From positions 186,001 through 250,000 of the forward strand of contig NZ_FNZU01000002.1 in NCBI RefSeq assembly GCF_900109325.1: 64,000 nucleotides of DNA, read 5' to 3'. Positions 29,419 to 39,594 of the stretch are shown here, in pieces. The DNA is from Alkalibacterium pelagium (lineage in GTDB: Bacteria; Bacillota; Bacilli; Lactobacillales; Carnobacteriaceae_A). The number at the start of each line of letters is the position of its first letter. Positions within the stretch are counted from its first letter, which is position 1. The notes below the pieces were generated by a model. It made no database searches, was not told the DNA's origin, and was given only the letters and a program-made list of their open reading frames with translations. Made by a program: the position numbers and the translations under genes.

Positions 29419-29480
29419 CTCAATAAGGAACAATCTTTCTATTCTCTTGTATCGAGTTAAAAAGAATGTTCCTTTTTGAG
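29419..29480 (-). repeat. Inverted repeat in the pdhB-pdhC spacer
   Basis: Arms 29419-29438 and 29461-29480 are complementary at 18 of 20 positions and enclose a 22-base loop. No T-run follows on the minus strand, so it is not a normal terminator. It could be a processing or stabilising stem that sets E1 to E2 expression ratio; that role is inference. Confidence 0.75.
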
Positions 29481-29499
29481 TTTACTGTATCAAATTATA

Positions 29500-30477
29500 T
29501 TAAAATTCAACGGTTTCTTTGATTGAATCAGTAATGTCTTTAGCGTTTGGCAGCCATGTGTTTTCAGCTTGTCCGAATGGATAAACTGTATCTGGTGCTG
29601 TAACGAATCCAATAGGTGCTTCCAGAGAAAGGATCGCACGTTGAGACACTTCAGAAATAACCGTGTTTCCTACTCCAGCCATACGCTGAGCTTCCTGAAC
29701 CATAACCATGCGGCCAGTTTTCTCAACAGACGCTACGACAGTTTCATAGTCGATTGGAGAAACAGTACGTAAGTCAATGACTTCAACAGATACTCCATCT
29801 TTTTCAAGTTGTTCAGCAGCTTTCAACGCTTCACGAACCATGTATCCATAAGCTACAACTGTTACGTCTGTTCCTTCTTTAGCAACAGCAGCTTTTCCTA
29901 GAGGTACAGTGTACTGTTCTTCAGGAACTTCGTCACGGAAAGAACGGTAAAGTTTCATGTGCTCAAGGAAAACAACTGGGTCTTCATCACGGATTGCTGA
30001 AGTTAGAAGTCCTTTTGCATCGTAAGGGTTTGAAGGGATGACGACTTTAAGTCCAGGAGACTGAGCCATTAATCCTTCAAGGCTGTCTGCGTGCATTTCA
30101 GGCGTGTGTACTCCTCCACCAAATGGTGAACGGACAACAGCTGGAAGGTGCATTTTCCCACCCATACGGTAGCTAGTACGAGCCATTTGACCAACAATTG
30201 AATCCATAACTTCGAATACGAATCCGAAGAACTGGATTTCCATAACTGGACGGAAACCTTGAACAGCTAAACCAAAAGCCATTCCTCCGATACCAGATTC
30301 AGCAAGTGGAGTATCACTGACGCGATCTTCACCGTACTTGTCGAAAAGTCCTTGAGTTGCACGGAATACTCCGCCGTTTTTACCTACGTCTTCACCGAAA
30401 ACCAGGACTTTTTCATCACGGGCCATTTCCTGATCAAGTGCTTCCGTGATTGCTTGAATCATTGTAAGATTCGCCAT
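29500..30477 (-). CDS. pdhB: Pyruvate dehydrogenase E1 component, beta subunit
   Basis: The 325-residue protein forms the alpha2beta2 thiamine-diphosphate enzyme with PdhA. It carries [16 protein letters not shown] near the N-terminus, [15 protein letters not shown] (the Glu that activates thiamine diphosphate), and the C-terminal transketolase domain with [17 protein letters not shown]. It starts 2 bases after the pdhA stop, which suggests coupling. A weak AGGAG-type site lies within the pdhA end. Confidence 0.98.
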   Translation of the reverse strand: MANLTMIQAITEALDQEMARDEKVLVFGEDVGKNGGVFRATQGLFDKYGEDRVSDTPLAESGIGGMAFGLAVQGFRPVMEIQFFGFVFEVMDSIVGQMARTSYRMGGKMHLPAVVRSPFGGGVHTPEMHADSLEGLMAQSPGLKVVIPSNPYDAKGLLTSAIRDEDPVVFLEHMKLYRSFRDEVPEEQYTVPLGKAAVAKEGTDVTVVAYGYMVREALKAAEQLEKDGVSVEVIDLRTVSPIDYETVVASVEKTGRMVMVQEAQRMAGVGNTVISEVSQRAILSLEAPIGFVTAPDTVYPFGQAENTWLPNAKDITDSIKETVEF

Positions 30478-30479
30478 GA

Positions 30480-31589
<1,110 letters not shown>

Positions 31590-31622
31590 TTACCCATTCC
31601 TCTCTGTTTGTAAAGTTCAATA

Positions 31623-31644
31623 TAACAGGCACTTTCCCCTGTTA
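31623..31644. promoter_or_regulatory. Inverted repeat in the pdhA leader
   Basis: TAACAGG and CCTGTTA at 31623-31629 and 31638-31644 form a perfect 7-bp dyad between the pdhA promoter and start codon. A further CCTGTTATA lies at 31775. It may be an operator or a leader stem; no regulator is identified. Confidence 0.4.
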
Positions 31645-31666
31645 CATTTTCATCCATTCCTTTCTA

Positions 31667-31695
31667 AATCTATCATGATTTCAGAATTAATGCAA
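31667..31695 (-). promoter_or_regulatory. Sigma-A promoter of pdhABCD
   Basis: Minus strand TTGCAT (31690-31695), 17-bp spacer, TAGATT (31667-31672). It is the best match in the 442-bp pdhA-def spacer. The rest of this spacer (31700-32028) is A/T-rich and holds no convincing gene. Confidence 0.6.
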
Positions 31696-32028
31696 GCGAT
31701 ATTCACATGGTGTTTCAGTATAAATCGTTGATATTACAGCAATTTCAGGCCATTGTGATAACCAGAGCAATCGCCCTGTTATACTATTTTTATCTAATCC
31801 CATATGGAACATCATTAATTAAAGTAATACAGGCATTTTATCTGTTATATAAAAGAAGTTCCTGCTGTATCTTTGTACTATTGTTCATATATCTTCATTC
31901 CTGCATGTGAACGACCTCACTATATATTATGAGAATACTTTTATTTTACCTGTAAGCATTTTTGAGGTGCGGGACCCTTTTAAATTTGATAGAATAGTAA
32001 AAGAGTACTAGCATTGGAGGTTATATGT

Positions 32029-32604
32029 GTGTTAACTATGAAAGATGTCATTAGAGAAGGACATCCTACTTTAAGAAAAACTGCTGAGGAAATTGAATTG
32101 CCATTAGATGAAGACATAAAGTCTCTCGGAGAAGACATGCTTCAATTTTTAAAAAACAGTCAGGATCCTGAACTTGCTGAAAAATATGAACTGAGACCTG
32201 GTGTAGGAATCGCAGCTCCACAAGTCGATGTATCCAGAAGGCTGATTGCTGTACATGTCCCCTCTGCAGATGAAGAAGACAACACACCTGAGTTCAGCGC
32301 CGTGATGGTCAACCCTAAAATCATCAGTCACTCAGTCCAGCAGACTTGCCTGCCAGATGGGGAAGGCTGCCTGTCTGTCGACCGTGAAGTCCCCGGCTAC
32401 GTTCCTAGACATAAGCGGATTAAAGTGGATTACTTTGATTTGGACGGAAATAAGCAGAGCATTCGATTGAGAGATTTTCCGGCAATTGTCGTCCAGCATG
32501 AAATCGATCATCTGAATGGTATCATGTTCTATGATCGAATCGATTCTGAAAATCCATTAGCACTTCCAGACGACATTGATGTTCTAGGTACAGTAGAAGA
32601 ATAA
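32029..32604 (+). CDS. def: Peptide deformylase
   Basis: Removes the formyl group from the N-terminal methionine of new proteins in the cytoplasm. The 191-residue protein is of the type 2 (Gram-positive) class, with GVGIAAPQ at 58-65, EGCLS with the metal cysteine at C114, and QHEIDHLNG with metal His157/His161 and catalytic Glu158. Start: GTG at 32029 lies 8 bases after TTGGAGG and gives [11 protein letters not shown], as in enterococcal homologues. A TTG at 32014 overlaps the ribosome site itself, and the ATG at 32025 is out of frame. A strong terminator follows. Confidence 0.96.
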   Translation: MLTMKDVIREGHPTLRKTAEEIELPLDEDIKSLGEDMLQFLKNSQDPELAEKYELRPGVGIAAPQVDVSRRLIAVHVPSADEEDNTPEFSAVMVNPKIISHSVQQTCLPDGEGCLSVDREVPGYVPRHKRIKVDYFDLDGNKQSIRLRDFPAIVVQHEIDHLNGIMFYDRIDSENPLALPDDIDVLGTVEE

Positions 32605-32639
32605 TACGACCTGATAACACCTGAATGATAATTAAAATA

Positions 32640-32687
32640 GACGATAGGTCATGCGACTTGCTTAAGCCGCATGACCTATCGTCTTTT
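32640..32687. terminator. Strong terminator after def
   Basis: GACGATAGGTCATGCG pairs perfectly with CGCATGACCTATCGTC over 16 bases and is followed by TTTT. It lies between convergent def (+) and the DUF1576 gene (-), so it may serve both. Confidence 0.92.
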
Positions 32688-32709
32688 CTGTACATTATTA
32701 CATGATGAA

Positions 32710-34047
32710 TCAGCGATCCTCAACTCTAATTTCTTCCGCAGGATCCACCGGTTCTCTAAGCTGTCTTCTCTTCTGCTGCTGATACTGTATTGCCTCTAGG
32801 AGAGGAATCATAATGGCTGCAATGAACCCGCCGGCAAATCCATTATTATATAAGTTGATTCCGCCGTGGAGATACCCTGTATTACTAACGACGCTGAGAT
32901 GAAGTGCGCCGGCAAGAATACCGATCAATGTTCCGTATCGCCCTGCTATAGGCGCGATCGTCGTACCGAATAACCCTGCGATCACTACCGATGTCGCACT
33001 CATATCGTAGCCATTGAGGTATCCCATCAAGGTAACCCCTATGAGAATAGGAAGAACATTACGAAGGTGTTTCCCGAATGCACCAAAGCCTACAACAGTA
33101 AGTATCCCACCAATAACCGGTCCGTTAATTTCTCCGCCATGAAACAGCACATAAAATGTTGAAACAAATCCTAACAGAGCCATGTTTATTAAGGTGACAC
33201 TGAATCCATTCGTAGTCAGAAAATCAGTTGACAACTGTCCGGAATGTTTTATCAGAGCGCCGTAACCATTAAGCGTCCACGAATTCAGATACAGACCCCA
33301 AACCAGCATTAGCGTAAACAGAGACAAGAAAATGATTGTAAATGGCAGATTGTTTCCGCTGGATAGTATTGAGACGGGTTCAATATCTCTTCCCGTACTT
33401 CTTAGAAGTGATGTAAAAATCGTTCCAACTACACCACTGGTAAACCCAACGTTGTAAACACTGAACCCTTTTGTAAAACCGACAAAGTGTTTAGCTAATG
33501 GCGGAAGAATAAAACCCGCAACAAACCCGACCAGATACCCATAGAAAATACCTAGCGGGAGTGGCAGTCCAATATTGAATGTCACTTCACTCACCAGAGG
33601 ACCAAGTGCAGTTCCGAATAAAGCCGCCAGTAAAGACTTCTCTGCGGGGACTTCAGTTACCCTCGCATATGCAAAAGCACCTAGTACGATCGGCATGGAA
33701 TTATAAAGGTTTTTACCAAAAAACGAAAAGGCAGCTACTGTAAAGACTGCTGCAATGATCGGCCCGTTGACTTTAGCTCGTGTCAGGCGGATGATGCCAA
33801 TAGAATGCGCTGTCAATAATGCAGAATTAAAAAGCGTAGCGCCTACGTTTGAAAGTGCAAAATAATCGGTTGTCAGATTAGCCGGAGAAGTTAGAATCGT
33901 GATCTGTCCAGTGATGATTTCCTGAGGTGTGTTGAATAAAAACGCCAGAGCAGCAAAAAGCAGTGCCAGACTTAATAGAAAGCCATACTTCACATTCTGT
34001 GGTATGACTGTGTATTGAGTAATATGCAACTGGTTTTCAGATATCAC
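32710..34047 (-). CDS. DUF1576 family membrane protein
   Basis: This is a 445-residue polytopic membrane protein with about ten or more hydrophobic segments and a cytoplasmic, basic C-terminus. The two halves resemble each other: NGPIIAAVFTVAAFSFFGKNL aligns with NGPVIGGILTVVGFGAFGKHL, and the segment around VYNVGFTSGVVGTI aligns with LYNNGFAGGFIAAIM. Such an internal duplication fits a transporter-like fold with inverted or tandem halves, but no substrate can be named. The call to DUF1576 is from memory of the family pattern. It lies just downstream of tRNA-Ala on the same strand, and may be cotranscribed. The start has GGAAAGAGGAATT before ATG. Confidence 0.75.
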   Translation of the reverse strand: MISENQLHITQYTVIPQNVKYGFLLSLALLFAALAFLFNTPQEIITGQITILTSPANLTTDYFALSNVGATLFNSALLTAHSIGIIRLTRAKVNGPIIAAVFTVAAFSFFGKNLYNSMPIVLGAFAYARVTEVPAEKSLLAALFGTALGPLVSEVTFNIGLPLPLGIFYGYLVGFVAGFILPPLAKHFVGFTKGFSVYNVGFTSGVVGTIFTSLLRSTGRDIEPVSILSSGNNLPFTIIFLSLFTLMLVWGLYLNSWTLNGYGALIKHSGQLSTDFLTTNGFSVTLINMALLGFVSTFYVLFHGGEINGPVIGGILTVVGFGAFGKHLRNVLPILIGVTLMGYLNGYDMSATSVVIAGLFGTTIAPIAGRYGTLIGILAGALHLSVVSNTGYLHGGINLYNNGFAGGFIAAIMIPLLEAIQYQQQKRRQLREPVDPAEEIRVEDR

Positions 34048-34063
34048 ATCAATTCCTCTTTCC

Positions 34064-34081
34064 TTAGCGTAGTTTCGCTAA
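34064..34081 (-). terminator. Small hairpin between tRNA-Ala and the DUF1576 gene
   Basis: TTAGCG, loop AAACTA, CGCTAA on the minus strand, with no T-run. It could be a weak terminator or a processing stem for the tRNA 3' end. Confidence 0.4.
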
Positions 34082-34090
34082 ATAATTGAA

Positions 34091-34163
34091 TGGAGATAGA
34101 CGGGCTCGAACCGACGACCTCTTCGCTGCCAGCGAAGCGCTCTCCCAACTGAGCTATACCCCC
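34091..34163 (-). tRNA. tRNA-Ala (anticodon GGC)
   Basis: A 73-nt cloverleaf on the minus strand: acceptor GGGGGTA pairing with TATCTCC (two G-U), D arm TAGCTCAGTTGGGAGAGC, anticodon stem CTTCG/CGAAG around loop CTGGCAG (anticodon GGC), T arm with GGTTCGAGCCC, discriminator A. CCA is not encoded. It decodes GCC and GCU and stands alone, away from rRNA operons. Confidence 0.95.
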
Positions 34164-34220
34164 TGTGTCATACTTACTTATTATTACCCATAGGACCTAC
34201 TTTTGTCTACAAAATCATTG

Positions 34221-34242
34221 AAAAAAGACTGGTTTCCCAGTC
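34221..34242 (-). terminator. Terminator of the HAD phosphatase gene
   Basis: On the minus strand GACTGG, loop GAAA, CCAGTC, followed by six T. Confidence 0.88.
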
Positions 34243-34271
34243 ATTTTTCACAGGATCGACACAAAATCAAA

Positions 34272-35060
34272 TCAAAGATAGCCCAATTTTTCAAGAGCCA
34301 GCTGAATCCCATTCTGACTACTGCTTGCAGTAACAAGATCAGCAACTTTCTTTACGTCGTCTTCCGCATTCCCCATCGCTACTCCTGTTCCAGCATTTTC
34401 AATCATCTCCAGATCATTAAACCCATCACCGAAAGCTACGATATTGTCATTGCTGATATTGAGATGTTTCGCCAGACGCTCGATAGTCGAAAACTTGGAT
34501 CCTCCAGCAGGCAGGACATCTACTCCCGTTTCGTGCCACCTTACAAATCTGAAATGATCGAACTGTCCCTCTTCATATAAAGAGGCTTCTTCTTCTGAGT
34601 AAAAGATCAGACACTGCACTAATGGGTACTTTTCGTGATAGTCATGGTTCTGTTCCGGTACTGGAAACCCTACATGAGCCATCCCTTTCTCCATGCGTTC
34701 ATTTGGCTGACTACTTCGTCTTCTTAGTTCATCTACCGTCTCATAGACCATCTGATGGCCATTATCATCAGCCATGGTAATTAGACGATCGAGCTCATCT
34801 TTGTTCAGAGAATTGGTATAGATTGAATCGTGCTTGTAATATGCGGCTGCACCGTTGCAGACGATATAGTTTTCAATAGCCAGTTCCTTAATGACTTCTG
34901 AAGCCATCGTGCGGTTCCTGCCAGTAGCAATAGCCACTTCGTAGTTTTCGGCCAGTTTCTTGACTGCCTGTCTCGTACTTTCGGGAAGCTGCTTATGTTC
35001 ATCCAGCAGAGTGCCGTCAATATCGAATACGAATAGTTTCCTGCTTGTCATATCTACCAT
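34272..35060 (-). CDS. Cof-type HAD-superfamily phosphatase
   Basis: This 262-residue protein has the four HAD motifs: FVFDIDGTLLDE (motif I, with both catalytic aspartates), AIATGRN (II), KFSTIERLAKHL with the lysine of motif III, and AFGDGFNDLEMIE (IV). A type IIB cap is inserted between motifs II and III. Cof/YidA-like enzymes dephosphorylate sugar phosphates, FMN or PLP, and the substrate cannot be told. Two close ATGs are possible (35060 and 35051), and AGGAAGTGT precedes the first. It is a single gene with its own terminator. Confidence 0.88.
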   Translation of the reverse strand: MVDMTSRKLFVFDIDGTLLDEHKQLPESTRQAVKKLAENYEVAIATGRNRTMASEVIKELAIENYIVCNGAAAYYKHDSIYTNSLNKDELDRLITMADDNGHQMVYETVDELRRRSSQPNERMEKGMAHVGFPVPEQNHDYHEKYPLVQCLIFYSEEEASLYEEGQFDHFRFVRWHETGVDVLPAGGSKFSTIERLAKHLNISNDNIVAFGDGFNDLEMIENAGTGVAMGNAEDDVKKVADLVTASSSQNGIQLALEKLGYL

Positions 35061-35297
35061 ACACTTCCTTTTTTTACTGCTATTCTCTTACTATATACAT
35101 AAAATTACATTTACTCAATGCTTAATTCGTAGTTTGTTTGGATGATGACGGCTTGCCTTCCTATACTTATTATTTTCATTATGGTAATATATTTATAGCA
35201 GTGGCTAGTACCCACTAAACAGACCTGATGAGATTTATCATATTTTTGTAAGTATTCATTAGCAAACTGAAATCAAACACTATAAGGAGACGTTTAT

Positions 35298-36968
35298 ATG
35301 AAACCAAATATCAAGAACAATGAAACGGCAGTCTATGCCTTAGGAGGACTGAATGAGATAGGAAAGAACACTTACGCTGTTCAATTCCAGGATGAAATCA
35401 TTCTAATCGATGCAGGGATTAAATTCCCGGAAGACGACCTTCTGGGTATCGACTATGTCATTCCTGACTATAGCTACCTGATAGAAAATCAGGATAAAAT
35501 TAAAGGGCTTTTTATTACACATGGACACGAGGATCATGTCGGTGGGATCCCTTTCCTTCTTAAACAGCTTAACATTCCTATATATGCTAATAAACTGGCC
35601 CTGGCTCTTATCAAGAATAAATTGAACGAACACAACCTGCTGCGTTCTGCTACACTTCACGAGGTCAACGAAGATACGGTCACTAAATTCAGAAAGACTA
35701 CAGTATCATTCTTCAGAACCACTCACAGTGTGCCGGAATCATATGGTATCGTTGTAAAGACTCCGAATGGAAATATTGTACAAACTGGAGACTTTAAATT
35801 TGACTTCACCCCAGTTGGGGAGCCTGCAAACATCCATAAGATGGCTAAAATCGGAGAAGAAGGCGTGCTTGCCCTTCTATCGGATAGTACCAACGCTGAA
35901 GTACCAAACTTTACTAAATCTGAACAGGTAGTCGGTGATTCTATTCGCAGCCTTTTGAAAAAAATCGATGGCCGCATCATCTTTGCGACTTTTGCTTCAA
36001 ATATTTCCCGTATCCAGCAAGTCGTGGAAGCTGCTAACAAGACTGGCCGAAAGATTGCAGTATTTGGAAGAAGCATGGTCAATGCGATGGAAACCGGTCA
36101 GGAGCTTGGATACATTCAAGCTGAAGAAGGCACCTTCATCCACCCGAACGAACTGAAACGCTATAAAGATAATGAAATGCTAATTCTATGTACCGGATCT
36201 CAGGGCGAACCGATGGCAGCACTGAGTCGAGTCGCAAATGGAACGCACAGACAGATATCCATTCAGCCTGGGGATTCAGTGATTTTCTCCAGTTCTCCAA
36301 TTCCCGGAAACACTGTCAGCGTAAACCGTGTCATCAATCAGCTGCTTGAAGCTGGTGCGAATGTCATCCACGGAAAAATCAACAATATTCATACTTCTGG
36401 ACACGGTGGTCAGGAAGAACAGAAATTGATGCTTCAACTGATGAAACCTAAATACTTTGTTCCTATTCACGGCGAACATCGTATGCAGAAAATACACGCT
36501 TCTCTTGCGCAGAAAACAGGCGTACCAGAAGAAAACTGTTTTGTTCTGGACAATGGTCAAATCGTCGCATTTACTGAAAACAGTGCAAGACGCGCCGGAG
36601 ATTTTGACGCTAAAGATGTTTATGTTGATGGAAGTGGAATAGGAGACATCGGTAACGTTGTCTTGAGGGACAGAAAAATACTTTCTGATAATGGTCTTGT
36701 TGTAGTCGTCGCCACAATCGATCCTAAAAAGAAAGAAGTTCTTGCCGGACCGGATATTATCTCAAGAGGCTTCATTTATATGAGAGAATCAGAAGAACTC
36801 ATTCAAAATGCACAGAAAATAGCCTATAAGAGCATCCGTAAGTCGTTCGAGCACAACACTGTCAATGAATTTAAAATGAGAAACGACCTGATCGAAGATA
36901 TCAAGCAGTTCCTCTTTGCAGAAACTGAAAGACGACCAATCATCCTTCCAGTTATCTTAACAAATTAA
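35298..36968 (+). CDS. rnjA: Ribonuclease J1
   Basis: This 556-residue metallo-beta-lactamase/beta-CASP enzyme has both endonuclease and 5'-to-3' exonuclease activity and governs mRNA decay in Bacillota. Motifs: [11 protein letters not shown] with the zinc-binding His and Asp, [11 protein letters not shown], beta-CASP region [27 protein letters not shown], and the C-terminal domain. The start has AAGGAGACGTTTAT before the ATG. The length and pattern fit J1 rather than J2, though the sequence alone cannot fully settle this. The 237-bp spacer upstream is A/T-rich with likely promoter elements and nothing else seen. Confidence 0.94.
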   Translation: MKPNIKNNETAVYALGGLNEIGKNTYAVQFQDEIILIDAGIKFPEDDLLGIDYVIPDYSYLIENQDKIKGLFITHGHEDHVGGIPFLLKQLNIPIYANKLALALIKNKLNEHNLLRSATLHEVNEDTVTKFRKTTVSFFRTTHSVPESYGIVVKTPNGNIVQTGDFKFDFTPVGEPANIHKMAKIGEEGVLALLSDSTNAEVPNFTKSEQVVGDSIRSLLKKIDGRIIFATFASNISRIQQVVEAANKTGRKIAVFGRSMVNAMETGQELGYIQAEEGTFIHPNELKRYKDNEMLILCTGSQGEPMAALSRVANGTHRQISIQPGDSVIFSSSPIPGNTVSVNRVINQLLEAGANVIHGKINNIHTSGHGGQEEQKLMLQLMKPKYFVPIHGEHRMQKIHASLAQKTGVPEENCFVLDNGQIVAFTENSARRAGDFDAKDVYVDGSGIGDIGNVVLRDRKILSDNGLVVVVATIDPKKKEVLAGPDIISRGFIYMRESEELIQNAQKIAYKSIRKSFEHNTVNEFKMRNDLIEDIKQFLFAETERRPIILPVILTN

Positions 36969-36973
36969 AATAA

Positions 36974-37007
36974 AAGTGAGCGGACAATGATTATGTCTGC
37001 TCACTTT
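36974..37007. terminator. Bidirectional terminator between rnjA and liaR
   Basis: AAGTGAGCGGACA and TGTCTGCTCACTT form a 13-bp stem with one G-T pair. Seven T follow on the plus strand and an A/T tract on the minus strand. Confidence 0.9.
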
Positions 37008-37026
37008 TTTTATTGTTTAAAATCGG

Positions 37027-37662
37027 CTACTCTTTGACCAGGTCATGTCTGAACGCATATATTGCCACCTGAGTTCTATCTTCCACATCCAGCTTCGACA
37101 ATATATTTGATACATGCGTCTTGACTGTCTTTAGAGTGATGAAAAGCTCATCCGCTATTTCCTGATTGGTATACCCCTTGGAAATAAGCTGAACCACTTC
37201 ATTCTCTCTGTTAGTCAGAAGTTCATGCGGATAATGCTTCAAAGATTCTTCTTTCTTCTCCTCCATGATCGTACTGACTTCGTCCTCGATATAATTATGT
37301 CCATTATAAGTATCTCTGACAGCTTTTGCTATTTCCTGAGCCGTAGATGTTTTAAGAATGTAGCCACAAGCTCCAGCCTGCATTGCCGGGTACACTTTTT
37401 CATCATCAATGAAACTCGTCAGGATTATAATTTTAGCCTCCGGCCATTGTCCCATAAGCTGCTGGGTAGCTTCCGTTCCGTCCATTACTTCCATAACCAG
37501 GTCCATTAGAATAATGTCCGGCTTCTCCTGAAGGGCAAGCTCTACTCCTACTTTTCCATTCTCGGCTTCTCCCACCACTTCAAAATCATCCTGTACTGAA
37601 AAAAAGGATGACAGCCCGAGACGGACCATTTCGTGATCATCTACTAACAACAACCGTATCAC
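37027..37662 (-). CDS. liaR: Response regulator LiaR (VraR family)
   Basis: This 211-residue NarL/FixJ-type regulator has a receiver domain with acidic pocket D8-D9 and phosphorylation site D54 (IILMDLVM), lysine K103-region in ILKTSTAQ, and a C-terminal LuxR-type helix-turn-helix (LTNRENEVVQLISKGYTNQE, then LFITLKTVKTHVSNIL). It is activated by LiaS when the cell wall or membrane is damaged by antibiotics or peptides. Last gene of liaF-liaS-liaR, 13 bases after liaS. Confidence 0.93.
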   Translation of the reverse strand: MIRLLLVDDHEMVRLGLSSFFSVQDDFEVVGEAENGKVGVELALQEKPDIILMDLVMEVMDGTEATQQLMGQWPEAKIIILTSFIDDEKVYPAMQAGACGYILKTSTAQEIAKAVRDTYNGHNYIEDEVSTIMEEKKEESLKHYPHELLTNRENEVVQLISKGYTNQEIADELFITLKTVKTHVSNILSKLDVEDRTQVAIYAFRHDLVKE

Positions 37663-37675
37663 ATTGTTTTCCTCC

Positions 37676-38719
37676 TCATACTATTGGTACATTGATTTCA
37701 ATTCGTGTGCCGACATTTTTCAGTGAAATGATTCTTACGTTTCCACCCATGCCTTCAATTCGTTCCCGTATATTATGTAGCCCGTAACTGCCTGCTTTCT
37801 TATCATCCACCTCGAATCCTACCCCATCATCAATAACACTTAACTGAACAGTGTCTCCATTTTTCGTCAGATAAACTTCCAGCTCTTTAGCTTTGGCGTG
37901 TCTAAGTACGTTGGACAACAGTTCCTGTATGATTCTGAAAAAGTGGTCTTCCATAGTCTGAGCCATAGTAATCGATTCAATTGAGTAGTGAATAGCTATA
38001 TCTATTTTGCCACCAAGTTCTTTCAAGAGTTGTTCAATCCCCTGTTTCAAGGATTTTCCATCCAGCTGGATAGGTCTTAGATGGAGAAGCAGCGCTCTCA
38101 TTTCAGTCTGTGAAGCATTGATTGTCTGTTCAACCATCTGGAGTTGTCTGATAACGCTATCTGGGCAATTATCTATCTGCTGATTCACTGCTGAGAGCAG
38201 CATTGAAGAGGCAAACAGCTGCTGGCTGACGGAGTCATGAAGTTCTCTGGCTATACGATGCCTTTCCTGCTCCAGTATTTCCTCTTTCGTTTCACTACTC
38301 ACTCCGCCCGTTTCCTGAGCATTTCTTAGGGCCTGATCAGCCATGAACATTAATTTTTCGTGCAGCTTCAGAAATTGTCTGTCAACTTCTTCATTAACTT
38401 GAAGCGGTGTGTCCAAGGAGTACATATTTAAAAAAATTGATGCGGAATAATGCCCCTGACTCATCATTCTAAGTCCTTCTTCTACTTTCCTCAATTTCTT
38501 TCGTTCAAAAGCCCTCAAATAAGTAAGCGTGCTGATTGACAGTAAAAATGAGAATAAAATCAGGTAAACAATCAATGAAATACCAATAAAATTGGCCTGG
38601 TACAGTACAGTGATCCACTGATTTTCTGATAGCGAAAGTAGAATAAATATTGTAATGAATACTAGGGTAAACAGATAGATGATAAAAAATTTTGCCAATA
38701 AAGATAGAGACTTTTTCAT
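37676..38719 (-). CDS. liaS: Sensor histidine kinase LiaS (VraS family)
   Basis: The 347-residue kinase has two membrane segments (about 9-30 and 42-64) joined by a very short outer loop, typical of intramembrane-sensing kinases. HAMP-like and coiled linker follow, then HisKA_3 with the phosphorylated His161 in HRIARELHDSVSQQ and an HATPase domain with NVLRHAKAKELEV, DDGVGFE and GLHNIRERIEGMGG. It senses envelope stress, held off by LiaF in Bacillus. The start overlaps the end of liaF by 4 bases. Confidence 0.93.
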   Translation of the reverse strand: MKKSLSLLAKFFIIYLFTLVFITIFILLSLSENQWITVLYQANFIGISLIVYLILFSFLLSISTLTYLRAFERKKLRKVEEGLRMMSQGHYSASIFLNMYSLDTPLQVNEEVDRQFLKLHEKLMFMADQALRNAQETGGVSSETKEEILEQERHRIARELHDSVSQQLFASSMLLSAVNQQIDNCPDSVIRQLQMVEQTINASQTEMRALLLHLRPIQLDGKSLKQGIEQLLKELGGKIDIAIHYSIESITMAQTMEDHFFRIIQELLSNVLRHAKAKELEVYLTKNGDTVQLSVIDDGVGFEVDDKKAGSYGLHNIRERIEGMGGNVRIISLKNVGTRIEINVPIV

Positions 38720-39453
38720 AAATAAATCACCTCTACTTCACCGACAAGCGTATTGGACACGATCCTCAGCTTTCTAAGCGACGTCTGATAATCCTTAGAC
38801 TGCCACTTTATTGTTTCGTTCTTAAGATCATATTCTTCTGTATCGATAACCAGTTTTCCCAAAGCCAGACTGATGTCTATAGATAGTGCGACATCTTTAG
38901 GGACAATGACTTTAGTGTCTCCAAACCCTTTTCTGATAACAATCGTATTCTCTTTTTTGGGTAAAATCGTGTTGCCCAGATCGAAAAACGTATCTCCCAT
39001 CAGCTTGGAAAAATTCTTGTCGTCCCACTCGAATACTTTTTTACCTTCGGTGTCATCGCCGAACCATCTGTTTCTGGTAAATTTCGTCTCTGTTTCCGTT
39101 TCTTCATCCCACTCTACTGACACGAACTCTTTCTCATGCCAATATTTGTTTCTTCGAAATAAAGGATCTCTTATAGTACGGGACAGTTTACTGTCAGAAT
39201 TGAATTCAACAATCAGAAACACACTTATGATCGCCCAGAAAGCACTGGTGAATACAAGAGACAGAGCAAAAAACACCACACTCATCCATAACCACTGTGA
39301 TTTTCTGCCGTCCTCAGACTTTGACGACTTATATAACAGGAGAAAGAACAATCCAGCAATAAAGAACAGGAGAAGCATCCACGTATTAAACAGCTGGTAG
39401 AACAGCCAGACAAAAAGTAAAATCATGATCGATCCGTAAATTGAAGAACTCAT
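38716..39453 (-). CDS. liaF: Envelope-stress inhibitor LiaF
   Basis: This 245-residue protein has about four N-terminal membrane segments (to residue 85), an acidic linker, and a C-terminal beta-rich DUF2154 domain (GNTILPKKENTIVIRKGFGDT, then VPKDVALSIDISLALGKL). In Bacillus LiaF inhibits LiaS in the absence of stress, and in staphylococci (VraT) it is needed for activation; which role applies here is not visible. First gene of the unit, with a promoter at 39474-39502 and AGGAGGGGAGC before the ATG. Confidence 0.9.
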   Translation of the reverse strand: MSSSIYGSIMILLFVWLFYQLFNTWMLLLFFIAGLFFLLLYKSSKSEDGRKSQWLWMSVVFFALSLVFTSAFWAIISVFLIVEFNSDSKLSRTIRDPLFRRNKYWHEKEFVSVEWDEETETETKFTRNRWFGDDTEGKKVFEWDDKNFSKLMGDTFFDLGNTILPKKENTIVIRKGFGDTKVIVPKDVALSIDISLALGKLVIDTEEYDLKNETIKWQSKDYQTSLRKLRIVSNTLVGEVEVIYL

Positions 39454-39473
39454 GAGCAGCTCCCCTCCTCTTT

Positions 39474-39502
39474 GTTATAGTTACAGTATATCTAAATCTC
39501 AA
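39474..39502 (-). promoter_or_regulatory. Sigma-A promoter of liaFSR
   Basis: Minus strand TTGAGA (39497-39502), 17-bp spacer, TATAAC (39474-39479), just upstream of liaF. I saw no clear LiaR box, but the spacer before greA is only about 50 bp. Confidence 0.6.
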
Positions 39503-39552
39503 CTTAATAGCACTAGCTTCTATTAAAAATCGGTCTCAGGTTGGATGAAAAA

Positions 39553-39589
39553 AGGGCTGAAAGAAGAGGCAGTCTCTCCTTTCAGCCCT
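39553..39589 (-). terminator. Terminator of greA
   Basis: AGGGCTGAAAGGAGAG and CTCTTCTTTCAGCCCT pair over 16 positions with one mismatch on the minus strand, followed by six T. Confidence 0.92.
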
Positions 39590-39594
39590 AATAA

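Noticed and set aside
31707-31910. Short plus-strand frame of 67 codons in the pdhA-def spacer
   Set aside because: It starts over A/T-rich sequence without a ribosome site, has odd composition and overlaps the pdhA promoter region.
31945-31965. Possible catabolite-response (cre) site TGTAAGCATTTTTG before def
   Set aside because: Lacks the central CG and the matching right half, so it is not a credible cre.
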